Shown piece after piece: positions 25,988 to 34,755 of a stretch of 64,000 bases of DNA. This stretch comes from Micromonospora echinospora (GTDB lineage Bacteria; Actinomycetota; Actinomycetes; Mycobacteriales; Micromonosporaceae). The notes beneath the pieces are model-generated. The model was not told the origin of the DNA. It saw nothing but the letters and a program-made list of their open reading frames with translations, and ran no database searches. The number at the start of each line of letters is the position of its first letter. The stretch's first letter is position 1. The position numbers and the translations under genes are program-made. The stretch is from contig NZ_LT607413.1 of NCBI RefSeq assembly GCF_900091495.1, positions 6,091,001 through 6,155,000 of the forward strand. The letters run 5' to 3'.

Positions 25988-26532
25988 CCGCGACGGTTCC
26001 CGGCCGCCCCGTGCCCGACCCGGCCTGGCCGGACGCCACCCGCCTGCTCGACCCCGTCGTCCTGACCCCGGATGAGCCGCAGTCCGTGCTCGCCCTCGTC
26101 GCCGTCCTGCGGGACTGCCTGAGCCGGGGAAGCCGGGTCACCTGGCGGTGCCGGGCGACCGGCGGCCTCGACCTCACCCCGTTGCGGCACCTGCCCCCAC
26201 CGCAGTGGTCGGCGGGTGAGGACCGTGCCGTCACCGACTGGCGGGACACCTTCCGCCTCGGCCTCTGCTACTACCGGCAGGGTCCCGGCTTCCTGGGCGT
26301 CCGCGACGTTCGGGACCCGGTCGAATCCGCTGTCTACGTGCTCGACGAACCGCCGCTGCGGGAGGCGTTCCTGCGCTGTCTCACGCCGCAGCGGCTCGAC
26401 GACTGGCCGACCCAGGGGCAGGCCGCCGCCGAGGAACTCATCGCCGAGGGGCTTCTGCTTCGCCTCGGTGGGCTGGCCGTGACCCTGCCGTATCGGATGC
26501 GGGTGTGGCCGGTGCCCGCGACCGCGGTATGA
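25984..26532 (+). CDS. DUF5825-like RiPP-associated protein
   Basis: 182 residues starting at the GTG overlapping the radical SAM stop. The diagnostic block is YYRQGPGFLGVRDVRD (residues ~97-112), followed by LREAFLRCL and a C-terminal wing-like segment. I recall this family (DUF5825) as a regular neighbour of RiPP-maturation radical SAM C-methyltransferases in actinobacteria. Its function is unknown; a peptide-binding or presentation role is a guess. It overlaps the methyltransferase gene as ATGA, so the three enzyme genes are translationally coupled. Confidence 0.75.
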   Translation: MTATVPGRPVPDPAWPDATRLLDPVVLTPDEPQSVLALVAVLRDCLSRGSRVTWRCRATGGLDLTPLRHLPPPQWSAGEDRAVTDWRDTFRLGLCYYRQGPGFLGVRDVRDPVESAVYVLDEPPLREAFLRCLTPQRLDDWPTQGQAAAEELIAEGLLLRLGGLAVTLPYRMRVWPVPATAV

Positions 26533-27278
26533 AGGGCTGCGCGTCGGGCAACGGACCGGGAGCGATCGCACCGGACGGCTCCTCGGTCGACCTGTACGCC
26601 CGACTGCCCACCTGGGGCGAGCCGGAGCTGGTGCACCGGGCACTTCCCCCGGCGGCGTCCATCCTCGAACTCGGCTGCGGAGCCGGTCGGATGACCGGCC
26701 CGCTGGTCCGCCTCGGCCATCCGGTCACCGCCGTCGACGAGTCACCGGAGATGCTCGCCCGCATCCCGTACACGGTCACGGTCCGATCGACGATCGAGGA
26801 GCTGCGGCTGCCCGGCCGCTTCGACGCCGTGCTGCTCGCCTCGCACCTGATCAACGACCCGGACCGCAGGCTCCGCGTCCGGTGGCTCACCACCGGCCGC
26901 CGGCACCTGGCCGACGGCGGGAGCCTTCTGCTGCAACGGCTGGACCCGTCCTGGTTCGACACGCCCCGACCCGCCTACGTCTACCAGGACGGACTCGAGA
27001 TCGTGCTCGTCGAGGTGCGCCGACCCACGTCGCGTCAGGTGGCGGCGACCATCCGGTACCGGCTGGAGGGCCTCGTCTGGTACCACCGGTTCACTGTCGA
27101 ACGGGTCGACGACGCCGACCTCGACGAGTTGCTGGCGCTGGCGGGCCTACGCCGGACCGAGTTCGTCAGCGCCGACCGGACCTGGGTCCGGGCGGACCCG
27201 CTCGACCACGTCGGCACCGACGTCCCGGACGGCGGTGCCGCGGGCAAGTCAGACTTCGCGGCGACACCGACCGGATGA
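26529..27278 (+). CDS. Class I SAM-dependent methyltransferase of the RiPP cluster
   Basis: 249 residues from the ATG in ATGA overlap. Motif I is ILELGCGAGRMTGPL, motif II acidic residue in VTAVDESPEML, followed by DAVLLASHLIND and LADGGSLLLQRLDPSW. The Rossmann fold is complete; the C-terminal half is a beta-rich domain (YRLEGLVWYHRFTV). It probably places an O- or N-methyl group on the modified peptide. No protease or dedicated exporter gene follows. Confidence 0.88.
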   Translation: MKGCASGNGPGAIAPDGSSVDLYARLPTWGEPELVHRALPPAASILELGCGAGRMTGPLVRLGHPVTAVDESPEMLARIPYTVTVRSTIEELRLPGRFDAVLLASHLINDPDRRLRVRWLTTGRRHLADGGSLLLQRLDPSWFDTPRPAYVYQDGLEIVLVEVRRPTSRQVAATIRYRLEGLVWYHRFTVERVDDADLDELLALAGLRRTEFVSADRTWVRADPLDHVGTDVPDGGAAGKSDFAATPTG

Positions 27279-27289
27279 ACGCTGCCGGG

Positions 27290-27550
27290 TCAGGCCCCGG
27301 GTGGTGTGGCGGTGGCGGCGACGATCAGGGACAGCTCATGTACGAGGTCATCCATGGACTGGCCGCTCTGTGCGCGCAGCAGTCCGAGGCTCAGGTCCGC
27401 CAGGAGGTAGAAGCCGAGGGTCTTGGCCTGCTCGGAGCCGAACGCGGAAAGGAGCTTTTCGGCACCGTCGAGGTCGCCGCGATGCTTGGCCGCGATGACC
27501 CCGGCGGCGCGTTGGACCAGCTCCGCCGCGGCCGGGGTGGTTCCGGTCAC
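27290..27550 (-). CDS. Small helical protein coupled to superoxide dismutase
   Basis: 86 residues from a GTG whose GTGA overlaps the SOD stop codon. Mostly alpha-helical: [55 protein letters not shown] recall similar short genes after Fe/Mn-SOD in related actinobacteria, but no function is known to me. The overlap makes it a real, co-translated gene. Confidence 0.7.
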   Translation of the reverse strand: MTGTTPAAAELVQRAAGVIAAKHRGDLDGAEKLLSAFGSEQAKTLGFYLLADLSLGLLRAQSGQSMDDLVHELSLIVAATATPPGA

Positions 27551-28170
27551 GCCGGTCGGATATTCGGGGTGACGGCGCGGGCGGCGTCGAAGCGGGCGAT
27601 CACGTCCGACCAGTTGACCAGGTCCCACAGCCGGTCGACGTAGTCCGGCCGCACGTTCTTGTACTGGAGGTAGTAGGCGTGCTCCCAGGCGTCGAAGACC
27701 AACAGCGGCGTGGAGCCCTGTCCGACGTTGCCGTGGTGGTCGTACACCTGCTCCACGATCAGCCGCTGGCTCAGCGGCTCCCACGCGAGCACACCCCAGC
27801 CGGAGCCCTGCACGCTCTTGGTGGCGGCGGAGAGCTGCCCGGCGAACGCGTCGAACGAGCCGAAGTGCTCGTCGATCGCGGCGGCCAGGTCTCCGTCGGG
27901 GCGGTCACCGCCGTCCGGGGACAGGTTGCCCCAGAAGATCGAGTGCAGGACGTACCCTGACAGGTTGAACGCGAACGTCTTCTCCAAGCCGACGAGCGTC
28001 GAGAAGTCACCCTTCTCCCGCGCCTCGGCCAGCTGCTCCAGGCCGTCGTTGGCGCCCTTGACGTACGCGGCGTGGTGCTTGTCGTGATGCAGCTCCAGGA
28101 TCTGCCCCGACATCGCCGGCTCCAGTGCGCCGTAGTCGTAGGGCAGGTCGGGCAGGGTGTAGATCGGCAT
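27547..28170 (-). CDS. Fe/Mn-family superoxide dismutase
   Basis: 207 residues, full length. Metal ligands are all present: His28 (LELHHDKHH), His76 ([11 protein letters not shown]), Asp160 and His164 ([12 protein letters not shown]). GAGG-AG precedes the ATG. The residues do not by themselves separate Fe from Mn preference, though the family in actinobacteria is usually Mn or cambialistic. It is convergent with the RiPP operon, with no relation implied. Confidence 0.95.
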   Translation of the reverse strand: MPIYTLPDLPYDYGALEPAMSGQILELHHDKHHAAYVKGANDGLEQLAEAREKGDFSTLVGLEKTFAFNLSGYVLHSIFWGNLSPDGGDRPDGDLAAAIDEHFGSFDAFAGQLSAATKSVQGSGWGVLAWEPLSQRLIVEQVYDHHGNVGQGSTPLLVFDAWEHAYYLQYKNVRPDYVDRLWDLVNWSDVIARFDAARAVTPNIRPA

Positions 28171-28443
28171 CAGAACTCCTCGCGGTTACTGCCAAGACAA
28201 TGCTATTGCCACTATCTTGCAACAGGGCGCCGCGCACGCCAAGGAGTGGCGATTGATCACATCGAAGACCGCCCGGGTGGACGCGGTGGTGAAGCGCGGG
28301 CCCGTGCGACACCACCGCTCGGCGTAGTACCTGACCAACTCGCCGACGCGACAGGTGACCGCAGGCATCTCACCGCGCATGAACCGGAGGGTGATCTCGC
28401 CGGACGGCGAGCGGGTCGATCGCGCGCAAGGCCGGGTCCTGCG
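28171..28443. other. Intergenic region upstream of superoxide dismutase
   Basis: 273 bases. The AT-rich patch around 28190-28222 is the probable SOD promoter. A plus-strand open stretch ending at 28328 (with AKEWRLITSKTARVDAVV) is protein-like but has no start and no family I know. Confidence 0.3.
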
Positions 28444-29316
28444 TCAACCGGTGTGCTGTCTCGCCGGCTGACCGGGGGCGGACGGGAGGTCGGAAGCGGG
28501 CTCGCCGGCATCGGGCCGGTCCGCGTCGGCGAAGGTGACCGGTGTGCCGAAGGCGGCGCGGCGGGACGCCCGGCGCAGCGCGGTCAGCACCGCGGGTCCG
28601 GCCAGGACGATCGCCACCGCCGTGGTGATCGCCCGGCCGGTGTCCCAGCCGAAGGTCGAGGTGGCTGCGGTGAAGACGGCGAACCGGTGCAGGTTCTCCA
28701 GCACGGGTGCTCCGGCGACGTAGGAGAGCTGGGTGTCCGCACCGGTGCTGAACGGCCAGAACCACAGGTTCATCAGCAGGCCGTACCCGTACGCGGCCAC
28801 CGCGCCGTAACCGGCGAGGAGGGCGATCTCGGCTCTGCCCCGGGGTCGTCTCGGCAGCAGACCGGCGCCGAGACCGACCCAGGCGGCGGCGAGCATCTGG
28901 AACGGCAGCCACGGCCCGACCCCGGCGGTCAGCAACGCGGAGGCGAAGAGCGATATCGCGCCGAGCAGGAACCCGAAGCCGGGACCGAAGACGCGGCCGG
29001 CGAGGACGAGCAGGAAGAACACCGTTTCGATACCGGCGGTGCCGGCCCCCAGGGGGCGCAGCGCGGCGTTGACCGCCGCGAGGACCCCGAGCATCGCCAG
29101 GGCCTTGCTGTCGATGCCGCCGCAGCTGAGTTCGGCGAGTACGAGCGCCACGAGCACCGGCAGCATGACGACGAGGACGAGGGGCGCCTCGCCGGTGCGC
29201 GCGGTGCTCTCCGCCTGGGCGGGGACGACAAACGGCCAGGCGAAGGTGGCGAGCGCGGCGACCGAGGCGAGGACCAGGACGACAGCCGTACGGGGGGCCA
29301 CCCGGATCACGCTCAC
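28444..29316 (-). CDS. ECF transporter S component, probable cobalamin specificity (CbrT-like)
   Basis: 290 residues with about six to seven hydrophobic helices (residues ~10-235) and a charged, disordered tail. The helices carry small-residue patches such as GVLAAVNAALRPLGAG and GFLLGAISLFASALLTAGVGPWLPFQMLAAAWVG that match ECF S proteins of the CbrT/DUF6580-like B12 group. It is the last gene of a riboswitch-controlled operon, its start overlapping the ATPase stop by 4 bases. Cobalamin or a precursor as ligand is inferred from the riboswitch and neighbours. Confidence 0.8.
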   Translation of the reverse strand: MSVIRVAPRTAVVLVLASVAALATFAWPFVVPAQAESTARTGEAPLVLVVMLPVLVALVLAELSCGGIDSKALAMLGVLAAVNAALRPLGAGTAGIETVFFLLVLAGRVFGPGFGFLLGAISLFASALLTAGVGPWLPFQMLAAAWVGLGAGLLPRRPRGRAEIALLAGYGAVAAYGYGLLMNLWFWPFSTGADTQLSYVAGAPVLENLHRFAVFTAATSTFGWDTGRAITTAVAIVLAGPAVLTALRRASRRAAFGTPVTFADADRPDAGEPASDLPSAPGQPARQHTG

Positions 29317-30947
29317 GCCGACGCTCCGCAGCGGGCCAGGGCGGCGGCGACCTGGTCCACGGTCAGCCAGGGCTCCGGTGCCAGGACCTTGGCCACCTGC
29401 GGGGCGAACGCCGGGGAGGCGAGCATGACCTCGGCGGCGGTGCCCTCGGCCACCACCTCCCCCTCGGCCATGACGATGACCCGGTCGGCGAGGCCGGCGA
29501 CGAGTTCGACGTCGTGCGTCGCCACCACCACGGCCCGGCCGGTGGCGGCGAGCCGGCGCACCAGGGCGGCGAACTGACGTTTGGCGAGGTAGTCGAGTCC
29601 TCGGGTCGGCTCGTCGAGCAGGACCACCGGCGGGGCGGCGGTGAGCTGGACGGCGAGGGCGAGGCCGAGCCGTTGTCCCTCGGACAGGTCACGGGGGTGG
29701 CGGTCGCCGGGCAGGCCGGGGGTGAGGTCGTCCAACAGTGCCCGGCAGCTGCCGGCCGCCGCGCCCGACTCCCGGTCGGCCTGCGCGCACTCGGCGTCCA
29801 CGGTGTCGAGGTAGAGGAGGTCGCCGGGGGTCTGCGGCACGAGTCCGACCCGGCGGCGGGCCTGGGCGGCCGGCAGGGTCTTCGGGTCGACAGGGCCGTC
29901 GGGGCCGGTGACGGTGACGGTGCCGCCCTGGCGGGGTCCGCTGCCCTGGAGTGCCCAGAGCAGGCTGGACTTGCCGGACCCGTTGCGGCCCATCAGGGCG
30001 ACGATCCGGCCAGGGTGCAGGTCGAGGTCGACGCCGGCCACGGCAACCGTTCCGGGGTACCGCACCACGACCGCGCGGGCGGTCAGGACCGGGGCGGAGT
30101 CGGGGACGGTGGGGATCCGGGACGGTGCCGTGCCGGCGAGGCGCTGACGCAGGGGCGAGGCCCGTCGGCGGGCGTCGCGGACCGACAGTGGCAGCGGTGT
30201 CCAGCCGGCGAGCCGACCGAGCTCGACCAGCGGTGGGCTGATGTCGGCGTCGGCGAGCACGGTCGCGGGGTCCCCGTCGACCACCCGGCCGTCGCCGGAG
30301 AGATAGACCAGCCGGTCGGCGTACTGGACCACCCGTTCCAGGCGGTGTTCGGCGAGGACGACGGTGACGCCAAGGTCGTGGACCAGGCGGGTGACGGCGG
30401 CGAGGACGTCCTCGGCGGCCGTGGGGTCCAGCGCGGAGGTCGGCTCGTCGAGCACCAGGACCCGTGGGTGGCTGGTGAGGACCGCGCCGATGGCGACCCG
30501 CTGCTGCTGCCCGCCGGACAGGGTCCGCAGCGGCCGGTGCCGCAGTTCGGCGATACCGAGCAGGTCCAGGGTTTCCTCGACCCGCTTGCGCATCACCGGG
30601 GCCGGCAGGGCGAGCTGCTCCATGCCGTAGGCGAGTTCCTCCTCGACGGTGTCGGTGACGAAGCCGGCCAGGGGATCCTGTCCGACGACACCGACGACGT
30701 CGGCGATGTCACGCGGGGGGTGGTGGCGCGTGTCGCGGCCGTCCACCCGTACCGCGCCGTGCAGGGTGCCGCCGGTGAAGTGCGGCACCAGGCCGTTGAT
30801 CGCCCGCAGCAGGGTCGACTTGCCGGCTCCGGTCCGGCCGACGACCAGGCACAACTCCCCCTCGTCGACGCGGAGCGTCACGTCCCGGAGCATCGGGGTG
30901 TCGTTTCCGGCGTACCGGACCGTCACCCGGTCGAACTCGATCATCAT
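29313..30947 (-). CDS. ECF transporter ATPase, fused A-A' domains
   Basis: 544 residues from ATG 30947, which overlaps the T-component stop (ATGA). Domain 1: GRTGAGKST, LSGGQQQRVAIG, VLVLDEPTSALD. Domain 2: GRNGSGKSS, LSEGQRLGLAL, VVLLDEPTRGLD. Both nucleotide sites look intact. Fused EcfAA' proteins are common in actinobacteria (CbrU-type). It drives substrate release through toppling of the S component. Confidence 0.92.
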   Translation of the reverse strand: MMIEFDRVTVRYAGNDTPMLRDVTLRVDEGELCLVVGRTGAGKSTLLRAINGLVPHFTGGTLHGAVRVDGRDTRHHPPRDIADVVGVVGQDPLAGFVTDTVEEELAYGMEQLALPAPVMRKRVEETLDLLGIAELRHRPLRTLSGGQQQRVAIGAVLTSHPRVLVLDEPTSALDPTAAEDVLAAVTRLVHDLGVTVVLAEHRLERVVQYADRLVYLSGDGRVVDGDPATVLADADISPPLVELGRLAGWTPLPLSVRDARRRASPLRQRLAGTAPSRIPTVPDSAPVLTARAVVVRYPGTVAVAGVDLDLHPGRIVALMGRNGSGKSSLLWALQGSGPRQGGTVTVTGPDGPVDPKTLPAAQARRRVGLVPQTPGDLLYLDTVDAECAQADRESGAAAGSCRALLDDLTPGLPGDRHPRDLSEGQRLGLALAVQLTAAPPVVLLDEPTRGLDYLAKRQFAALVRRLAATGRAVVVATHDVELVAGLADRVIVMAEGEVVAEGTAAEVMLASPAFAPQVAKVLAPEPWLTVDQVAAALARCGASA

Positions 30948-32107
30948 CCGCCTCCGGGGGTGCCGCGCCGTACCACGGCGGGTGGGGGTGCCAGCCAGGA
31001 GGGTGCCACGGCGACTGCGAGCGCCAGCACCACCAGCGGGGTCAGCTCGGGCCAGTTGAGCGGGCTGACCGGCGGGTAGAGCAGGGCCGGGTCGACCGAT
31101 CCGGCGAGCATCACCAGGGCGGCGGCGGTCAGCCCGCAGCCGGTCACGGCCAGTTCGGCCAACCGCCACCGGTCGGGCCGGTAGCGGCTGCGGACCACCT
31201 GACGGCCGGCGATCAGCATCCCGGACAGGGCGGTCACCAGGCCGCCGAGCAGCATCGGCCCGCCGAGGTAGTCGGGGGCGGTGGCGTCGAGCAGCCCGTA
31301 GACACCGACGCAGACGCCCACCAGTCCGGCGAGCACCAGCGCGCCGGTGACGGCCCGCCGGCCGGCGGGTACGGCGGCGGTACGGCCGTAGCCGCGGGAG
31401 TCCATCGCGGCGGCCAGCGCCAGTGAGCGGTCCAGGGCGTCGGCGAGCACCGGCAGGGCGATGCCCCGCAGCGCGCGCAGTCCCTTCCCGGTGCCTCCGC
31501 GCAGGCGTCGTGCCCGGCGTACTCGCAACACGCTCTCCACCAGTTGCGGGGCGACCGACAGTGCCACCACCACCGCCGTGCTCACCGCGTAGAGCGCCCC
31601 GGGTACGGCTTTGAGTAGTCGTTTCGGGTTGGCCAGGGCGTTCGCGGCGCCGAGGCAGATCAGCATGGTCGCCAGTCGGAGTCCGTCGTAGAACCCGCCG
31701 AGGAGTTCCTCGACGGCGACCGGCCCGAACAGCCGGATGCCCGCCGCCCAGGCCGGCAGCGGGATCTCCGGTAGCCGAACCAGGATGTGCTCGCCCTGGC
31801 CGCCGCCGAAGACGACGCGGAACACGACCCGCATGGCGACGATCACCGCGCCGAGCACGAGGTACATCCGGAACGCCAACGCCCAGGGGGCGTCGCCCCG
31901 GCGGCGGACGACCACAAACGCGGCGGTGCTGATCAGCAGGGCCAATGGCAGCGGGTTCGTGGTGTGACTGGCCGCGGTGGCGAGTCCGAGCGCCCACAGC
32001 CACCACGCGCCGGGATGCAGGGTCCGGGGCAGACGGGAGGCCGGTGCGTCGGCGTGGGGAACCGTCACCGGGGCGGGCGCCCCGGTGACGGTGGCACGGT
32101 CAGTCAT
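30944..32107 (-). CDS. ECF transporter T component (CbiQ/EcfT family)
   Basis: 387 residues. Five or more membrane helices; the cytoplasmic coupling helices carry the family motif DALDRSLALAAAMDSRGYGR (an A-R-G type signature for ATPase contact). The C-terminal third adds further hydrophobic segments. Its start lies inside the end of the preceding DUF4430-like gene (8-base overlap), linking importer synthesis to the extracellular binding proteins. Confidence 0.92.
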   Translation of the reverse strand: MTDRATVTGAPAPVTVPHADAPASRLPRTLHPGAWWLWALGLATAASHTTNPLPLALLISTAAFVVVRRRGDAPWALAFRMYLVLGAVIVAMRVVFRVVFGGGQGEHILVRLPEIPLPAWAAGIRLFGPVAVEELLGGFYDGLRLATMLICLGAANALANPKRLLKAVPGALYAVSTAVVVALSVAPQLVESVLRVRRARRLRGGTGKGLRALRGIALPVLADALDRSLALAAAMDSRGYGRTAAVPAGRRAVTGALVLAGLVGVCVGVYGLLDATAPDYLGGPMLLGGLVTALSGMLIAGRQVVRSRYRPDRWRLAELAVTGCGLTAAALVMLAGSVDPALLYPPVSPLNWPELTPLVVLALAVAVAPSWLAPPPAVVRRGTPGGG

Positions 32108-32993
32108 CCGGGTCGGTGGCCCGTCGGCGGCGTACGGCGAGGATTCCGCCGCCGGCCAGTGCCGCCAGCAGCAGCACGCCGGTCACCGTGCCCAGCGGGA
32201 GCCCGTCGTCGCGTCGTGCGGCGACGTCGGTGGTGACCGGCCTTTCGGCGGGTCCGGCCGTCGGGGCAGCGGCGGTGCCGCCGGTTCCCGGGGTGACCGG
32301 CAGGCCCGTGGGGGCCGGTGCGGTCGGCGTCGCCAGTGCCGACGTGGCCGGGGTGATGGTCGGCGGAGTGGTGGATGCTGCCGTCGGCACGGACCGCTCG
32401 GTGCGGGAGGGGGCGGCGGGTGCCGGTGGGGTCGCTCCGTCGGACGGAGCCGGTGGGGACGGCGACGGTCGGGGCGGTGCCGGACGCGTCGGGGCCACAC
32501 CGGGGCGGGGCGCATCGTCGGGGCTGCGGTCACGGGAGAACGACCAGCCCTCGAAGCTGCCGGCAGGCGGCCTGCGGTTCAGCACGCCCTTGTCGCTGTA
32601 GCGCCAGCTGCCGCCGTTGTCGGCGTGCCAGTAGGACCAGTAGGCGTTGGCTGGCGGCGTGTCCACGCATTTCTCGGTCGCCGCCGACGGCTTGCCCTCG
32701 ATGCGGCAGATGAAGCCCTCACCCCAGCGCAGGGTGCCGGTGACCTGGAAACCGGCGTTCTTCAGCGCCGCCAGGCCGCTCGCCTGGGCGCCCGGGGCGC
32801 AGCGAACCACGGTTCCACCGCCGAGTTCGTTGAAGTCGACCACGACGGTGACCCCGGAGGCGTCCGGGCAGTGCCCGGCGGTGCCGGCGGCCTGGGCCGG
32901 GGTGGGCACGACCAGCGCGGCGGCCACGGTCACGCTGACCGCCGCGAGCCGGACCGCCACGGTGGCCGCCACGAGCCGGGCTCCGGCGGTCAC
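32100..32993 (-). CDS. Membrane-tethered DUF4430-like protein (SCO2322-type), candidate beta domain of a B12 binder
   Basis: 297 residues from a GTG overlapping the upstream stop (GTGA). It has a signal peptide ending AQA, then a ~115-residue domain: GVTVVVDFNELGGG, VVRCAPGAQASGLAALKNAGF, ICRIEGKP, and YWSYWHADNGGSWRYSDKG. This is the DUF4430-like beta fold also found at the C-terminus of intrinsic factor/transcobalamin. A ~130-residue Pro/Thr/Ala linker suited to spanning the wall follows, then one TM helix and RRRR. The pre-TM sequence LPLGT is not a clean LPxTG, so it may be simply membrane-anchored. I recall Streptomyces relatives called SCO2322 family next to CbiQ genes. Confidence 0.8.
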   Translation of the reverse strand: MTAGARLVAATVAVRLAAVSVTVAAALVVPTPAQAAGTAGHCPDASGVTVVVDFNELGGGTVVRCAPGAQASGLAALKNAGFQVTGTLRWGEGFICRIEGKPSAATEKCVDTPPANAYWSYWHADNGGSWRYSDKGVLNRRPPAGSFEGWSFSRDRSPDDAPRPGVAPTRPAPPRPSPSPPAPSDGATPPAPAAPSRTERSVPTAASTTPPTITPATSALATPTAPAPTGLPVTPGTGGTAAAPTAGPAERPVTTDVAARRDDGLPLGTVTGVLLLAALAGGGILAVRRRRATDPDD

Positions 32994-34405
32994 GTCGCCC
33001 GCCGGCGGGTGAGCACCACCAGGGCCGTTCCGCCGCCGATGAGCAGCAGCGCCACCAGGAGGTACGTGATGACGGAGGCACCCGTGGTGGGCAGGCCGCC
33101 GCCGACCGGTGTGGTGCTCGGGGTGGCGGAAGGGGTCGTCGCGGTCGGCGTCGGGGTCGGTGGGGTGGGGCTGTCGGAGTGGCTCGGTGTCAGGGTGGGC
33201 GTGGCGGAGCCGGACGGTGACGGTGAACCGCTGGGGGTCGGCGAGGCGGTGATGCTCGGCGAGGGGCTGGGCGAGACGGGTGGGTCGAGGCCGATCCGGC
33301 CGAGGGGTACCTGCGCCAGGCCGAGCAGCGCCTGGGCGGTGGCGCGACGCCACTGGTCGCGGTCGTTCTCCCCCAGGCCCGACGTGCGGGCCGCCGTCAG
33401 GGTCTCGGCGTTGTAGGCGATCGCGCCGGCGTCGGCGGCGGCAGCCCCGCCGGTCGCCGTGGTCAGTTGCAGCGCGACCAGGGCGGCGGCGGCCCGGGTG
33501 GCGGCGGTGTCGCGTCCGGCGGCGGCGAGGGCCTGTGCGGCCAGTCCGGTGCTGTTGGCGTTCGTGCCGCTGGTGGGGCCGGAACCGCCGAACGACCCGT
33601 CGGCCTGCTGCTGGGTCTGCAGCCAGTCGGCGCCGCGCCGGGCCGCGCCGGCGGCGCCGGTGGCGCCGTCTTCGGCCGCGGTCAGCAGGGCCTGCACCGC
33701 CATGGCGGTCGAGTCGACGTCCAGGGTCGGCGTGGCCTGCGCGTCGCAGGTCGGCTTGTCGTCGGCGTCGGGGTACAGCCGGAAGCCACCCACCGCGCAC
33801 TGCTGGCGGACGAGGAAGTCCACGGTGTCCTGTGGTAGTTCACCGCTGCGGGCCAGTCCGAGCACGGCGAACGCCTGGTCGAAGGTGTTGCTGGCGTCGG
33901 GGCCGCTGGCATCGGTGGTGCGGCTGGTGATGCGGCCCCGCTGGTCGCCACTGTCCGCTCCGGCGACCAGGGCCAGCGTCTCCGCCCGCAGGTCGAAGCC
34001 GCCGAAGTCGGTCGGCTCCGCGCCGGCGGCGGTGGCGGCGTAGAGCAGTTTCGCCGTCGCGCCGCCGTCGGTGAAGCCCTCGATGCCCCAGTCGTCGTAG
34101 CTGTTGTACGACCGGACGTGGGCCGCGACCTGTTCGGTGGCCGCGCGGCGGGTCGGCTCGGCGACGTCGGCGGCGGTCAGTGCGAGGAGACCGTCGATGG
34201 TCAGGCCCCAGTCCTGGCCACCGAACGGGCCGGGCAGGGCGCCGTCGGTGAACTCGCGGGCCAGCCAGGTCGCGGCGTCGCGGGCGGCGTCCGGGTCGGC
34301 TGCGGTGGACGGGGCCGCGAGGCTGGGTGCGGTGGCGGCGAGGGCGACGAGCGCGGTCGTCGTGGCGACGCCGAGACCGGGACGTCGGAGCCGGGACAGG
34401 GGCAT
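32990..34405 (-). CDS. Sortase-anchored alpha/alpha-barrel protein (prenyltransferase/squalene-oxidase repeat), candidate alpha domain of a B12 binder
   Basis: 471 residues. Signal peptide to about residue 35; then repeats of the terpene-cyclase/transcobalamin alpha6-alpha6 type (AATWLAREF, GLTIDGLLALTAADV, NTFDQAFAVLGLARSG, DVDSTAMAVQALLTAA, ADWLQTQQQADGSFGG, NANSTGLAAQALAAAG). A Ser/Pro/Thr-rich wall-spanning segment leads to a textbook sorting signal: LPTTG, hydrophobic helix, RRR tail. It has no catalytic DxDD, so it is not a cyclase. First gene after a cobalamin riboswitch and attenuator. Known intrinsic factor has the same barrel next to a DUF4430 beta domain, and here the domains are on separate genes. 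Confidence 0.82.
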   Translation of the reverse strand: MPLSRLRRPGLGVATTTALVALAATAPSLAAPSTAADPDAARDAATWLAREFTDGALPGPFGGQDWGLTIDGLLALTAADVAEPTRRAATEQVAAHVRSYNSYDDWGIEGFTDGGATAKLLYAATAAGAEPTDFGGFDLRAETLALVAGADSGDQRGRITSRTTDASGPDASNTFDQAFAVLGLARSGELPQDTVDFLVRQQCAVGGFRLYPDADDKPTCDAQATPTLDVDSTAMAVQALLTAAEDGATGAAGAARRGADWLQTQQQADGSFGGSGPTSGTNANSTGLAAQALAAAGRDTAATRAAAALVALQLTTATGGAAAADAGAIAYNAETLTAARTSGLGENDRDQWRRATAQALLGLAQVPLGRIGLDPPVSPSPSPSITASPTPSGSPSPSGSATPTLTPSHSDSPTPPTPTPTATTPSATPSTTPVGGGLPTTGASVITYLLVALLLIGGGTALVVLTRRRAT

Positions 34406-34460
34406 GGTGGGTGCCTTTCGCGGAGCGGTCGGTGAGCTCCGGAGGGCACCTCGGACCCGA

Positions 34461-34490
34461 AAAACCCGCTCGCGTGCAGCGTGAGCGGGG
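34461..34490 (-). terminator. Intrinsic terminator in the leader of the ECF/B12-capture operon
   Basis: On the minus strand, CCCGCTC (34489-34483) pairs with GAGCGGG (34471-34465), with additional inner pairs, followed by five U (34464-34460). It sits between the riboswitch and the ATG at 34405. The arrangement fits cobalamin-triggered transcription termination. Confidence 0.7.
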
Positions 34491-34549
34491 TGACGGGCCT
34501 CGGCGGTGGCCGGACTTCACCCTGTGAACCTCGACAGTGGAAGCCGCTC

Positions 34550-34680
34550 GTCCCGGGCGGGGCATTCCGGCTCGCGAGGTGGGCCTCGCTCACGGTTGCG
34601 GGTCAGCGCCGGCTTCTACCGGCTTCCCCCCACACGGGACGTATGCAGTTGTGGCCCGGATGGACCGGGCGCCGACACGA
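34550..34680 (-). promoter_or_regulatory. Cobalamin riboswitch controlling the sortase-anchored protein / ECF operon
   Basis: Minus-strand sequence shows the conserved cobalamin-riboswitch string in order: GGGGGAAGCCGGTAGAAGCC, then GGCGCTGACCCGCAACCGTG (B12 box type), then GAGCCGGAATGCCCCGCC. It lies 145 bases ahead of the operon start, with a terminator hairpin between. It should lower expression when adenosyl- or methylcobalamin is plentiful. Confidence 0.9.
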
Positions 34681-34755
34681 TACCGCCCGAACGTCACGCG
34701 ACGCTAGACAGTGGTGCCGGCGCCCGGTGCCGCCCGGGTCAGCGCGGCTGGCCGA

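Noticed and set aside
28072..29577. 501-codon plus-strand frame opposite the ECF S component
   Set aside because: Gly/Gln/Asp/Arg-rich shadow; the minus strand encodes a clean membrane protein with gene overlap.
33110..33260. Low-complexity repeats (Ser/Pro/Thr codons) as a possible minisatellite or CRISPR-like array
   Set aside because: They encode the wall-spanning linker of the LPTTG protein; there are no regular repeat-spacer units.
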